49,921 nucleotides of DNA, taken from the NCBI RefSeq assembly GCF_003236315.1, contig NZ_POTY01000013.1:1-49921 (forward strand). The letters are read 5' to 3'. Within the stretch, counting starts at the first letter, position 1, and each line of letters begins with the position of its first letter. A program made the translations under genes and the position numbers. The stretch comes from Micromonospora craterilacus. Its GTDB lineage: Bacteria > Actinomycetota > Actinomycetes > Mycobacteriales > Micromonosporaceae. This document shows, piece by piece, positions 9,321 through 17,594 of the stretch. Below the pieces are notes generated by a model. That model was given only the letters and a program-made list of their open reading frames with translations, had not been told where the DNA came from and did not search any database.

Positions 9321-9369
9321 AGATCTTGGACAGTTACCGTTCTCGCGGAACGGAAACTGTCCAAGATCT
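9321..9369. repeat. 49-bp near-perfect palindrome (22-bp arms)
   Basis: Left arm 9321-9342 (begins AGATCTTGGACAGTT, ends CCGTTC) pairs with right arm 9348-9369 with a single A:A mismatch (9336/9354); loop TCGCG. It is less GC-rich than its surroundings and lies between two gene remnants that are both truncated 11-12 bp from its ends. It could be a miniature inverted-repeat or REP-like element, a transposon scar, or a hairpin terminator. No transposase is nearby and no target duplication is evident. Confidence 0.75.
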
Positions 9370-9381
9370 GGACCAGGTGTA

Positions 9382-9523
9382 GTCGGAGATGCCGACAATC
9401 TGCCCAGCGTCGTCCTCGCTCCCCGCGACACAACGAGAACCGCGACGGCGGACGGCGACCTTCGCGCCGACTTCCTGGGCGGACTTCGTCAGCCTGACCA
9501 AGGAGACCGGCCCACGCGCCTGA
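9382..9523 (+). pseudogene. Decayed DUF397 gene
   Basis: Three frames each carry a piece of DUF397: DADNLPSVVLAPRDT, then NENRDGG, then ATFAPTSWADFVSLTKETG ending at the TGA 9521-9523. They align in order with the intact gene at 8915-9115 (VADNLPGVVLVRDT, KNRDGG, LTFAPTSWANFVSL). The 5' part, including the QWRKS motif and start codon, is missing, and the break lies 12 bp from the palindrome. At least two frameshifts make it non-functional. Confidence 0.85.
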
Positions 9524-9612
9524 CCCACGCCATACGCACCACACCCGTCAAGGGCAGCCGTACACCCAGTATCTCGATGCCCCCGCTCCGAGCAGCCGCT
9601 CCATTTGATCGG

Positions 9613-10875
9613 TTAGCGCCGATCACCAGCGGCTTGCGTGCGGTCCTTGGGTTGTGCGGCACGCGGTGAGGACAGTCCGGGATCCTGGGTGGCTGCTGCG
9701 GCGGAACGCCGGCTGAGCAGGGCTGGTGCTGCGGCAAGGGTCGCCAGGACCGTGCCGAGGCCGGCCACCAGAAGGCTCGTGGCTCCGCCGAGGAGGACGA
9801 CCGCCGGGCCGCCGAGCGCCGTACCCGAGAGATTGGCGCCGTTGAGGACTGCCGACGCGGACGCGAAGGCACGACCGCGTACCTCGGCGGGCACCTCGGC
9901 GTGGACGAGGTTCCTGATGGCCAGGCTCTGCATGGCGTTGGCGACCCCGGTGAGCACGAAGCCGACGAGCGCCACGGCCAGGACGGGGATGGTGGCGACC
10001 ACCGTCAGCGCGAGGCCCATGAGGAGTCCGGCTCCCGCCAGTACGCGGGGCTGCGCGGCCACCGGCACGCGAGGTGCGAGGAGGACCGACGCCGCGACCA
10101 TCCCGACGGCATGGGCCGTCACCACCAGCCCGTAGCCGATGTTCGTCGTGCCGAGGTCCTCGCGGGCGAAGAACACCCGGGCGACGCCCATGGTCGCGGT
10201 GAAGACGACGGCGGCGGCCAACGCCGAGATGGCGGTGGCCAGCAGGCGGTTGCGGCCGAGCACGGTGACGCCTTCCCGCACCTGCTGCGACCAGCGTGGG
10301 CGGGCGGCGGGGACTGGTTCCCGGCGTACCGCCACGACGGCGAGCACCACGGCCGTCAGCACGAACGTCCCCGCGTCGGCCAGCAGGGCGACCCGGCTGC
10401 CGAACGCTGCCACCAGCACCCCGGCCAGAGCCGGCCCGACGGCGTTCCCGACCGCCCGGAAGGCTTCCATGCGCCCGTACCCGTGGGCCACCCGCTCTTC
10501 GCCGGTGATTGCCGGCACCAGGAGCAACAGCGCCGGCGAGACGATGGCGAGCCCCGCACCCAGCGCCGCCACGAGCACCAGCGTGACGGCGACGTGGTCG
10601 GTGAGCGCGATCACCACCACGACGAGGGCCTGCGCCAGGGTGGCGACCATGATCAGGCGCCGGCTCTCCATGCGGTCGATCAGGGGCGCGGCGAGTGGAC
10701 CGATCACCACGACCGGTAGCACCCCCGCCACGACCAGGGCGGATATCAGGATGCCCGAGGCGCCATGCTCGTAGAACCGCAGGGTCAACGCCACCAGCGC
10801 GATCTGGTCGCCCATCGAGGAGACCGCATAGGCGAGGGCGACCGCGGTGAGCGCTGGACCACCTCGACCCGACAT
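9613..10875 (-). CDS. MFS transporter
   Basis: 420-residue major facilitator with about twelve hydrophobic segments, probably an exporter of a small molecule at the cytoplasmic membrane. The N-terminal half shows ALAYAVSSMGDQIALVALTL and the loop DRMESRRLIMV in the motif-A position; EVRGRAFAS occurs in the second half. The C-terminus is a polar Ala/Ser/Arg tail. It belongs to the group resembling EntS/macrolide efflux-like permeases (MFS_1/MFS_3) but the substrate cannot be told. Start is the ATG in the CCTCGACCCGACAT complement. It stands alone, sharing orientation with the efflux operon upstream, from which it is separated by a strong terminator. Confidence 0.87.
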   Translation of the reverse strand: MSGRGGPALTAVALAYAVSSMGDQIALVALTLRFYEHGASGILISALVVAGVLPVVVIGPLAAPLIDRMESRRLIMVATLAQALVVVVIALTDHVAVTLVLVAALGAGLAIVSPALLLLVPAITGEERVAHGYGRMEAFRAVGNAVGPALAGVLVAAFGSRVALLADAGTFVLTAVVLAVVAVRREPVPAARPRWSQQVREGVTVLGRNRLLATAISALAAAVVFTATMGVARVFFAREDLGTTNIGYGLVVTAHAVGMVAASVLLAPRVPVAAQPRVLAGAGLLMGLALTVVATIPVLAVALVGFVLTGVANAMQSLAIRNLVHAEVPAEVRGRAFASASAVLNGANLSGTALGGPAVVLLGGATSLLVAGLGTVLATLAAAPALLSRRSAAAATQDPGLSSPRAAQPKDRTQAAGDRR

Positions 10876-10985
10876 ACGGCGATGTTGGCACGGACGACGT
10901 CGGCAGTTCGCGGCGGCGGCGTTCGGCGTCAGGTGGAGCTATCCGCCTGCCTGCTGGGCGACGGGGGCAGGGCTCCTGGAACCGA

Positions 10986-11023
10986 CGACGCGGGGCGCCC
11001 GGGTGGCCGGGTGCCCCGCGTCG
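10986..11023 (-). terminator. Terminator of the TetR/DHA2 efflux operon
   Basis: Perfect 11-bp stem: CGACGCGGGGC (10986-10996) with GCCCCGCGTCG (11013-11023), with an inner GC-rich loop that can itself pair. It begins 8 bp after the exporter stop. Confidence 0.8.
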
Positions 11024-11030
11024 GGTGCGG

Positions 11031-12611
11031 TCAGTGGGCGGAGGTCAGCGTGGCCTCCTGGCGGGCCCGCTCGTCGCCGCTGACGGTGTGCAGCGGCTTC
11101 TCCCGGATGAACAGCACCGTGAGCAGGGCGAGGAACGCGATCGGCGCGCCGATGAGGAACAGCTCCGAGGTGGCGGCGGCGTACGCGTCCTGCACGATCC
11201 GCAGCACCGGCTCGGGCAGCGCGGCCAGGTCGGGCACCTCGGTGGTACCGCCGTCGGTGGCTCCGGCGGCCGGTCCGAGCTGCTCGGTCATCAGTCTGGT
11301 GACCCGGTTGGCCAGCACGGCGCCGAGGGCGCTGACGCCGATCGCGCCGCCCATGCTGCGGAAGAAGGTCAGCACGGAGGTGGCCGCGCCCAGCTCGTGG
11401 GCGGGCACGTCGTTCTGTGCCGCCAGCACCAGGTTCTGCATGAGCATGCCGACGCCGATGCCGAGCACCGCCATGTAGCTGAACAGCAGCGGCATCGGGG
11501 TGCCGGCGTCGATGGTGCCCAGCAGCAGCATGCCGACGGTCATCACGGCGGCCCCGGCCACCAGGTACGCCTTCCACCGGCCGTACTTCGTGATGAGCTG
11601 GCCGGCGACCGTGGACGAGACCAGCAGGCCGAGGATCATCGGCAGGCTCATCAGGCCGGCGATGGTCGGCGACTTGCCCAGCGAGGTCTGGAAGTACTGG
11701 GACAGGAACACCGTGCCGCCGAAGAGGGCGACGCCGACCAGCACGCTGGCGATGGTGGTCAGCGCGACGGTGCGGCTGCGGAAGATCTTCAGCGGGATGA
11801 TCGGCTCGGGCACCCGCGCCTCGACCCAGACGGCGGCCACCAGCAGCGCCAGGCCGCCGATGACCATCAGGGCGGTCCAGCCGGAGGCCCAGGCGAACTT
11901 GTGTCCGGCCAGCGACGACCAGACCAGCAGGGTGGACACCCCGGCGATGATCAGCGCCGCGCCGGCCCAGTCGATGCGTACCTTGCGGCGGATGACCGGC
12001 AGGTGCAGGGTGCGCTGGAGCAGGACGATCGACAGGATGCTGAACGGCACCCCGATCAGGAAGCACCAGCGCCAGCCCAGCCAGGAGGTGTCCACCAGGA
12101 CGCCGCCGATGAGCGGGCCGGCGATGGTGCCGACGCCGAAGACGGCGCCGAAGATGCCGGCGTAGCGGCCCAGTTCGCGCGGCGGGATCATCGCCGCCAT
12201 CACGATCATCGCCAGGGCGGTCATGCCGCCGGCGCCGATGCCCTGCACGACCCGGCTGAACAGCAGCACCTCGACGTTCGGGGTGAGCCCGGCGATCAGC
12301 GAGCCGACCACGAACAGGCCGAGGGAGAGCTGGATGAGCAGCTTCTTGCTGTAGAGGTCGGCCATCTTGCCCCACAGCGGCACGGTGGCGGTCATGGCCA
12401 GCAGTTCGGTGGTGACGATCCAGGTGTAGACGGTCTGGCTGCCGTGCAGGTCGGCGATGATGCGGGGCAGCGCGTTCGCCACCACGGTCGAGGCGAGAAT
12501 CGCCACGAACATGCCCACCATCAGCCCCGAGAGGGCCTGGAGGACCTCCCGGCGGGACATCCGGTCGGCGGCCGCCTCGGGCGCGTCGATCGGCTCGGTC
12601 ATTGCGGTCAT
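11031..12611 (-). CDS. DHA2-family (EmrB/QacA) drug efflux transporter
   Basis: 526-residue multidrug exporter of the 14-helix DHA2 branch of the major facilitator superfamily. Seen: LQALSGLMVGMFVAILASTV with VANALPRI (helix 1, where many family members have an Asp that is absent here), motif A GKMADLYSKK, and motif-C-like GIFGAVFGVGTIAGPLIGG. Start taken at 12611 (MTAMTEP) because GAGGA lies 9 nt upstream; the ATG three codons earlier sits directly on that site. A TetR regulator is 111 bp upstream on the same strand, so the exporter is probably de-repressed by its substrate. A degraded paralogue of its 3' end lies at 9181-9309. Confidence 0.92.
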   Translation of the reverse strand: MTAMTEPIDAPEAAADRMSRREVLQALSGLMVGMFVAILASTVVANALPRIIADLHGSQTVYTWIVTTELLAMTATVPLWGKMADLYSKKLLIQLSLGLFVVGSLIAGLTPNVEVLLFSRVVQGIGAGGMTALAMIVMAAMIPPRELGRYAGIFGAVFGVGTIAGPLIGGVLVDTSWLGWRWCFLIGVPFSILSIVLLQRTLHLPVIRRKVRIDWAGAALIIAGVSTLLVWSSLAGHKFAWASGWTALMVIGGLALLVAAVWVEARVPEPIIPLKIFRSRTVALTTIASVLVGVALFGGTVFLSQYFQTSLGKSPTIAGLMSLPMILGLLVSSTVAGQLITKYGRWKAYLVAGAAVMTVGMLLLGTIDAGTPMPLLFSYMAVLGIGVGMLMQNLVLAAQNDVPAHELGAATSVLTFFRSMGGAIGVSALGAVLANRVTRLMTEQLGPAAGATDGGTTEVPDLAALPEPVLRIVQDAYAAATSELFLIGAPIAFLALLTVLFIREKPLHTVSGDERARQEATLTSAH

Positions 12612-12722
12612 GGAACGCATTCCTCACGGGTGGTTCTGCCCTCGGCGCGGTCGCGCCAGGGTTTGTGGGACGGAGTCGGTGGCGGTGGCGCGCGGCTCGG
12701 GTGGCCCCGAATCGCGCGGTGG

Positions 12723-13337
12723 TCAGCCGGTGCGGGGGTCGGGCAGGCCGGCGGCGACGGCGGCGAACGCCTCGTCGAGCAGCGCGCCGAGGGAGCGGCC
12801 GCCGTCGCTGGCCGCCCATCGGACCATCGCGGTACGCAGGGCCGCCCCGGCGACGGCCACGACGAGGGTGGGGTACGCGTCGTCGGGCGGCAGGCCGGTA
12901 CGCGCGGCGACGGCCTCGACCAGCGCCTGTTCGGTGGCGGCGTTGCCGGAGACCAGGCGGGCCAGCAGCACGGGGTGCTGCATCACCACGCGCATCCGCA
13001 GCAGCCACAGCTCGGCGTCGCCCTGCACTTCGTCGACCACCTCGGCGAGGGCTCGCCGGAGCGCCTCCAGCGCGGGTTGCTCGGTGGGCACGGCGGCGAG
13101 GGCGCGCAGCACCCCGTCCCGGTCGGCCTCGGTGTCGCCCACCAGGGCGTCGTCCTTCGTCGGGAAGTAGTTGAAGAACGTCCGCGCGGAGACGTCGGCT
13201 GCCTCGCTGATCTCCTCGACCGTCACCTGGTCGAGGCCGCGTTCGGCGACCAGGCGCAGCGCGGCGGTGGCGAGGGCGGCGCGGGTCTGCCGCTTCTTCC
13301 GGTCCCGCCGGCCCAGCGTCGTGTCGTCCGAGGTCAC
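12723..13337 (-). CDS. TetR-family transcriptional repressor
   Basis: 204 residues. N-terminal TetR helix-turn-helix TVEEISEAADVSARTFFNYFPTKDDAL (residues about 39-65; Phe-Phe-Asn-Tyr-Phe is the recognition-helix hallmark), preceded by the basic stretch RRDRKKRQTRAAL. The C-terminal part is an all-helical ligand-binding domain without recognisable specificity. It is the first gene of a unit with the DHA2 exporter and shares its upstream region with a divergent PadR gene. Autoregulation through the palindrome at 13360-13372 is likely. Confidence 0.93.
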   Translation of the reverse strand: MTSDDTTLGRRDRKKRQTRAALATAALRLVAERGLDQVTVEEISEAADVSARTFFNYFPTKDDALVGDTEADRDGVLRALAAVPTEQPALEALRRALAEVVDEVQGDAELWLLRMRVVMQHPVLLARLVSGNAATEQALVEAVAARTGLPPDDAYPTLVVAVAGAALRTAMVRWAASDGGRSLGALLDEAFAAVAAGLPDPRTG

Positions 13338-13359
13338 GGAGGAACCCTAGGGCTAAAGG

Positions 13360-13372
13360 TGCAGTCTCTGCA
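13360..13372. promoter_or_regulatory. Candidate TetR operator
   Basis: TGCAG-TCT-CTGCA is a perfect inverted repeat, flanked outside by CTAAA and TTTAG, 23 bp upstream of the TetR start in an AT-richer stretch. Size and position suit TetR autoregulation. Confidence 0.5.
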
Positions 13373-13403
13373 AAGTTTTAGTCTGTGACGTGAAGCTCTG
13401 CGG

Positions 13404-13418
13404 CCGACACTATGTCGG
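13404..13418. promoter_or_regulatory. Palindrome in TetR/PadR divergent region
   Basis: CCGACA-CTA-TGTCGG, a perfect 6-bp inverted repeat with 3-bp spacer, between the candidate TetR site and the PadR site. The binding protein is unknown. Confidence 0.4.
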
Positions 13419-13425
13419 GTGGCAG

Positions 13426-13452
13426 ACACTATTGCGCGCTAGACAATAGTGT
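13426..13452. promoter_or_regulatory. Candidate PadR operator
   Basis: ACACTATTG (13426-13434) is perfectly repeated in inverse as CAATAGTGT (13444-13452), 9-bp spacer, 24 bp upstream of the PadR start. PadR proteins typically bind ATGT/ACAT-like or longer dyads near their own promoters. A related half-site GACACTAT occurs at 13406-13413. Confidence 0.55.
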
Positions 13453-13476
13453 GTGGCGCACAGTATCGTGTGACAC

Positions 13477-13818
13477 ATGGGCAGCGACGACGTCCTCCGG
13501 ACACACCTCCAGGAACTACGCCGCGGCACGGTGGTGGTGGCCAGCCTGGTCGCCCTGCGCCGACCCGACTACGGCTACGCACTGCTGCAACGGCTCACCG
13601 GGCACGGCTTCCCGGTCGACGCCAACACCCTCTACCCACTGCTGCGGCGGCTGGAGGAGCAAGGGCTCCTGACCAGTGAGTGGAACACCGAGGAGAGCCG
13701 GCCGCGCAAGTTCTACCGCACCAGCGAGGCCGGCGAGCAGGCACTCGACCGGATGCTCGACGACCTCGCCGCCGTACAGACCTCCCTGGCCACGTTGATC
13801 GAAGGAGCCCCCCGATGA
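13477..13818 (+). CDS. PadR-family transcriptional regulator
   Basis: 113 residues, a complete short PadR. Winged helix-turn-helix: LVALRRPDYGYALLQRL, then VDANTLYPLLRRLEEQGLL and the wing EESRPRKFYRTSEAG. The stop overlaps the ATG of the following membrane protein (ATGA). PadR genes preceding a HAAS-domain membrane protein form a recurring pair in Gram-positive bacteria, where the repressor controls the membrane protein. No effector can be deduced. Confidence 0.93.
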   Translation: MGSDDVLRTHLQELRRGTVVVASLVALRRPDYGYALLQRLTGHGFPVDANTLYPLLRRLEEQGLLTSEWNTEESRPRKFYRTSEAGEQALDRMLDDLAAVQTSLATLIEGAPR

Positions 13819-14759
13819 CGACCTCCCTGACCGATCGCTACCTCACCGCGACGCTGCGCTCCGTGCCGGCCCCCCGCCGCGAGGAGATCGCCACCGAGCT
13901 GCGCGCCTCGATCGCGGACATGATCGAGGGCCGGACCGCCGATGGGCAGGACGCCGCAGGGGCCGAACGCGAGGTGCTCAACGAGCTGGGCGACCCGGCC
14001 CAGCTCGCCGCCCGGTATGCCGACCGTCGTCTCCAGCTCATCGGCCCCGCCTACTACCTGGTCTGGCAGCGCCTGCTGATCGTGCTGCTCAGCATCGTCC
14101 CCGCCATCGTCGGCGTGGTGGTGGGGGTGGTCACCGCCACCACCAGCGACAACCCGGGCAATGCCATCGGCGCGGGCGTGAGCACGGCCTTCAACGTCGC
14201 GGTGCAGATCGCCTTCTGGGTGACGGCGGTCTTCGCGGTGATGGAACGGCTGGGCACCCCGCTGAACCTGCCTGAGTGGAACGTCGACCAACTCCCCGAC
14301 GAGCCCGTCGAACGGGACATCAAGCTCATCGATGCCTGCGCCTCGATCGTGTTCCTGGTGCTGACCATCGCGTTCCTGCCGTGGCAACAGTTCCAGACGG
14401 TGATCGGCGACGGCGACCGGTTGCCGATCCTCGACCCGGCGCTCTGGGCGTCCTGGATTCCGGTGTTCCTCGCCGTCCTGGTCGCCAGCATCGGCCTGGA
14501 GATCGCCAAGTATCGGGCCCACCGGTGGACCTGGCCGCTGGTCGGTGTCAACGCCCTACTCAACCTGGCCTTCGCCGTGCCGGCGATCTGGCTGCTGCGG
14601 GACGACCGGCTGCTCAACCCCGCGTTCGTCGACCGGTTCGCCTGGCTGCGCGACGGCGGTCTCGACATCGTCGCCAGGATCAGCGTCGTAGTGATCATCG
14701 TGGTCACGGTCTGGGACGTGATCGACAGCGTGATCAAGGCGCGCCGGGCCGCGCGCTGA
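13815..14759 (+). CDS. HAAS-domain (permease-prefix-like) membrane protein
   Basis: 314 residues. The N-terminal 70 residues form a HAAS-type signalling helix bundle (RYLTATLRSVPAPRREEI, then ELRASIADMIEG and VLNELGDPAQLAARYAD), which in this family couples a membrane domain to a PadR regulator. Six hydrophobic segments follow, at about 78-107, 118-143, 175-192, 215-235, 243-265 and 290-308. The ATG has GAAGGAG upstream and overlaps the PadR stop. Function unknown; a stress or membrane sensor role together with PadR is inference. Confidence 0.85.
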   Translation: MTTSLTDRYLTATLRSVPAPRREEIATELRASIADMIEGRTADGQDAAGAEREVLNELGDPAQLAARYADRRLQLIGPAYYLVWQRLLIVLLSIVPAIVGVVVGVVTATTSDNPGNAIGAGVSTAFNVAVQIAFWVTAVFAVMERLGTPLNLPEWNVDQLPDEPVERDIKLIDACASIVFLVLTIAFLPWQQFQTVIGDGDRLPILDPALWASWIPVFLAVLVASIGLEIAKYRAHRWTWPLVGVNALLNLAFAVPAIWLLRDDRLLNPAFVDRFAWLRDGGLDIVARISVVVIIVVTVWDVIDSVIKARRAAR

Positions 14760-14773
14760 CCGAGGCCGGCATC

Positions 14774-14803
14774 GTGGGCGGGACGCACGGGGGTCCCGCC
14801 CAC
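14774..14803 (+). terminator. Terminator of PadR/HAAS operon
   Basis: Perfect 11-bp stem GTGGGCGGGAC (14774-14784) with GTCCCGCCCAC (14793-14803) and 8-nt loop, 15 bp after the stop. Confidence 0.75.
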
Positions 14804-14927
14804 GCCCCGCTGTCCGGCACCCCCGGCGGCGTACCCGACCTCGGGCGGCGTACCGAGGATGGGCAGGTCTGGACGGGTGAACGTACGATCGTCGGCGGCA
14901 GATCCGACGCCTAACGAGGGAGCGGCC

Positions 14928-15524
14928 GTGGAACTGATCATCGGATTGTTGTGTCTGGTGTTGATCGTCGTGGCGGTACTCGGCTTCGGCGTCTCGATCT
15001 ACAACGGGCTGGTCCGGGCCCGCAACGGCTACCGCAACGCGTTCGCCCAGATCGACGTGCAACTGGTCCGCCGGCACGATCTCATCCCCAACCTGGTCGA
15101 GACCGCCAAGGGCTACCTCAAGCACGAGCGGGAGACGCTGGAGGCGGTGATCTCCGCCCGGACCGCCGCCGTCAACGCGCAGGCCGCCGCCGCGGCAGCC
15201 CCCGGCGACCCGGCCGCCATGCAGCAGCTCAGCGGCGCGGAGAACATGCTCACCGCCACGCTGGGCCGGCTGTTCGCGCTCTCCGAGGCGTACCCGGACC
15301 TCAAGGCCAACCAGAACATGATGCAGCTGTCGGAGGAACTGACCTCGACGGAGAACCGGGTCGCGTTCGCCCGGCAGGCGTACAACGACGCGGTGATGGC
15401 CTACAACAACAAGCGCGAGGTCTTCCCGTCCAGCATGGTCGCGGGGATGTTCTCGTTCGGGCCGGCGGCGCTGTTCCAGCCGGACGACCCGCAGCAGCGC
15501 CAGGCCCCGCAGGTCTCGTTCTGA
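14928..15524 (+). CDS. lemA: LemA family protein
   Basis: 198-residue membrane-anchored coiled-coil protein. One N-terminal membrane segment (residues 2-22) is followed by the family hallmark YNGLVRARNGYRNAFAQIDV with RRHDLIPNLVETAKGYL, and later a long helical bundle ending AYNDAVMAYNNKREVFPSSM. GTG start with GAGGGAG upstream. It is directly followed (13 bp) by an HtpX-like metalloprotease, the usual lemA-htpX pair linked to membrane protein quality control. A possible -10 element TACGAT is at 14884-14889. Confidence 0.95.
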   Translation: MELIIGLLCLVLIVVAVLGFGVSIYNGLVRARNGYRNAFAQIDVQLVRRHDLIPNLVETAKGYLKHERETLEAVISARTAAVNAQAAAAAAPGDPAAMQQLSGAENMLTATLGRLFALSEAYPDLKANQNMMQLSEELTSTENRVAFARQAYNDAVMAYNNKREVFPSSMVAGMFSFGPAALFQPDDPQQRQAPQVSF

Positions 15525-15537
15525 GGCTCGAGCGCAG

Positions 15538-17499
15538 ATGAACTTCTTCGAACGGCAGCGCCAGGTACGCCGGCTGTCGACCCGGCTGGTGCTGCTGTTC
15601 GTGCTGGCCGTGGTCGGCATCGTGGTGGTGGTGAACCTCGCGGCGGTGTTCGCGTTCAACGCCACCTCCGGCAACCCGCCACAGCTCGCCGGATTCGTGG
15701 CCCTGGTCACCGTGGCCACCGTCGTGGCGATCGGGCTGGCCGCGCTGGTGCGTACCCTGACGCTGCGCGGCGGGGGTGGGAAGGTGGCCCGTGAGCTGGG
15801 CGGGGTGCCGGTGCCGGCGGACACCACCGACCCGGAGCTGCGCCGGCTGCGCAACGTGGTCGAGGAGATGGCGCTGGCCTCCGGCGTACCCGTCCCCGAG
15901 GTCTACCTCCTGCCGGAGGAGACCGCGATCAACGCCTTCGCCGCCGGCTGGAGCCCGTCCGACGCCGCCGTCGCGGTCACCCGGGGCGCGTTGCAGCGGC
16001 TCAACCGCGACGAACTCCAGGGGGTCATCGCCCACGAGTTCGCCCACGTGGTGAACGGGGACATGCGACTCAACATTCGGCTGATGGGCCTGCTGTTCGG
16101 CATCCTGTTCCTGACCGTGATCGGCCGGGGGATGGCCCGCGTCGGCCTCCTCGGCGGCGGGCGGCAACGCAGCAACAACAACAGCGGCGGCGGCATCAAC
16201 CCGCTGATGCTGGTGGGGCTGGCGCTGCTGGTGGCCGGGTACGTCGGGGTCCTCGCCGGGCGCCTCATCCAGGCCTCGGTGTCCCGCCAACGGGAGTACC
16301 TCGCCGACGCCTCGGCCGTGCAGTACACCCGCCAGACCCGGGGCATCGCCGGGGCGCTGAAGAAGATCGGCGGCCTGACCGACGGCTCCGAACTGAAGTC
16401 GCCGAAGCGCGACGAGGTGGGGCACATGCTCTTCGGCGAGGCGGCCCGGGCGTCCTGGTTCGCCACCCATCCCCCGCTGGCCGACCGGATCCGGGCACTG
16501 GAGCCGTCGTTCGATCCGGCCGAGCTGCAGCGACTGTCCCAGCAGTGGGCGGCGGCACCGCCGTCGGGCCGGCAGGAGGACGTCGCGCTCGGCCTGGCAC
16601 CGCCCGCGCCCGGTCAGCCCGCGCCGCCGGTGTCCGGCCGGCCGGCGCTTCCGGAGCACGATGCCCGGGTACGCGTCGCGCCGACCGAGGTGCTGGGCCG
16701 GGTGGCCGCCCCGACCGAGACCGCCTACACCCACGCCGCGGCGATCCTCGACCGGATCCCGGACCCGCTGCTCGACCGGGCCCGCAACCGGGACGCGGCC
16801 GTACCGCTGCTGCTCGGCCTGCTGCTCAGCGCCGAACCGGAGATCCGGCAGCACCAGTACGCCGCGCTCGCCGACCGGCACGGCCGCGACCTGGCCGACG
16901 CCGCCCTGCGGGAGGCGGACGACCTGGCCGGGCTGCACCCCACGCTCCGGCTGCCGCTGGCCGAGCTGACCTTCCCGGCGCTGCGCGCCCGCCCGGGTCC
17001 GGAGCTGGAGTCGCTGATGGCGGCCGTGTTCACCCTGATCCACGCCGACGGCGCGATCGACGTGTCCGAGTACTGCCTCTCCCGGCTGCTGCTGGCCGAG
17101 CTTCAGGAGGCGCTACGGCCGGACTCCCGCTGGCGTACCGACCGGCGCTCGCTCACCGATGCCCGCTCGGCGGCGGCCTTCCTGCTGGCCACGCTCGCCC
17201 AGGTGGGTCACGCCGATCGGGCCGCCGCCGAACAGGCGTTCCAGGCCGGCATCGCCACGCTGCTGCCCGGCACCACCCTGCCGTACGCGCCGCCGGAGAA
17301 CGGCGTGCTGGCCCTGGAGACCGCCTGGCCGGTGCTGGACGGGCTGCGCCCGGGCGACAAGGAACGGCTGGTGGCGGCCACCGTGGCGGTGATCAGCCAC
17401 GACGGGATGATGACCGTGCCCGAGATCGAGCTGCTGCGGACGATCTGCGGTCTGCTGCACTGCCCGCTGCCGCCGATGGCCGGCCACGGCATCGGCTGA
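15538..17499 (+). CDS. M48 (HtpX-like) membrane metalloprotease with extra C-terminal domain
   Basis: 653 residues, about twice a normal HtpX. Two N-terminal membrane helices (about 17-40 and 50-72), then the zinc protease core with HEFAH (His166, Glu167, His170) and the third ligand Glu253 in REYLADASAV; two more membrane segments lie at about 181-207 and 222-243. HPPLADRIRALEP closes the protease domain near residue 340. A Pro/Ala-rich linker precedes about 250 helical residues that repeat acidic-loop segments such as FTLIHADGAIDVSEY and VAVISHDGMMTVPEI, resembling TerB-like tellurite-resistance domains. Likely role is membrane protein quality control; the extension is probably cytoplasmic. 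Confidence 0.9.
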   Translation: MNFFERQRQVRRLSTRLVLLFVLAVVGIVVVVNLAAVFAFNATSGNPPQLAGFVALVTVATVVAIGLAALVRTLTLRGGGGKVARELGGVPVPADTTDPELRRLRNVVEEMALASGVPVPEVYLLPEETAINAFAAGWSPSDAAVAVTRGALQRLNRDELQGVIAHEFAHVVNGDMRLNIRLMGLLFGILFLTVIGRGMARVGLLGGGRQRSNNNSGGGINPLMLVGLALLVAGYVGVLAGRLIQASVSRQREYLADASAVQYTRQTRGIAGALKKIGGLTDGSELKSPKRDEVGHMLFGEAARASWFATHPPLADRIRALEPSFDPAELQRLSQQWAAAPPSGRQEDVALGLAPPAPGQPAPPVSGRPALPEHDARVRVAPTEVLGRVAAPTETAYTHAAAILDRIPDPLLDRARNRDAAVPLLLGLLLSAEPEIRQHQYAALADRHGRDLADAALREADDLAGLHPTLRLPLAELTFPALRARPGPELESLMAAVFTLIHADGAIDVSEYCLSRLLLAELQEALRPDSRWRTDRRSLTDARSAAAFLLATLAQVGHADRAAAEQAFQAGIATLLPGTTLPYAPPENGVLALETAWPVLDGLRPGDKERLVAATVAVISHDGMMTVPEIELLRTICGLLHCPLPPMAGHGIG

Positions 17500-17543
17500 C
17501 CACCGCCCGCCACGACTCGATCGCCGTGCCCGCCCGGTCGCCC

Positions 17544-17587
17544 CGGGCGGGCACCGGACGGTCAGCGGGCGGGCACCGGACGGTCAG
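17544..17587. repeat. 22-bp tandem duplication beside the GNAT stop codon
   Basis: The 22-bp unit beginning CGGGCGGGCACCGGACGG runs 17544-17565 and again 17566-17587 without change; a shortened third copy (GGGCGGTCAGCGGG) reaches the stop codon of the acetyltransferase. The repeated GGTCAGCGGG contains the complement of the gene's own TGA context, so the array seems to have grown from the gene end. Confidence 0.85.
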
Positions 17588-17594
17588 CGGGCGG

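Noticed and set aside
9613-10875. MFS gene as part of the TetR/DHA2 operon
   Set aside because: A strong terminator at 10986-11023 lies between them and the gap is 155 bp.
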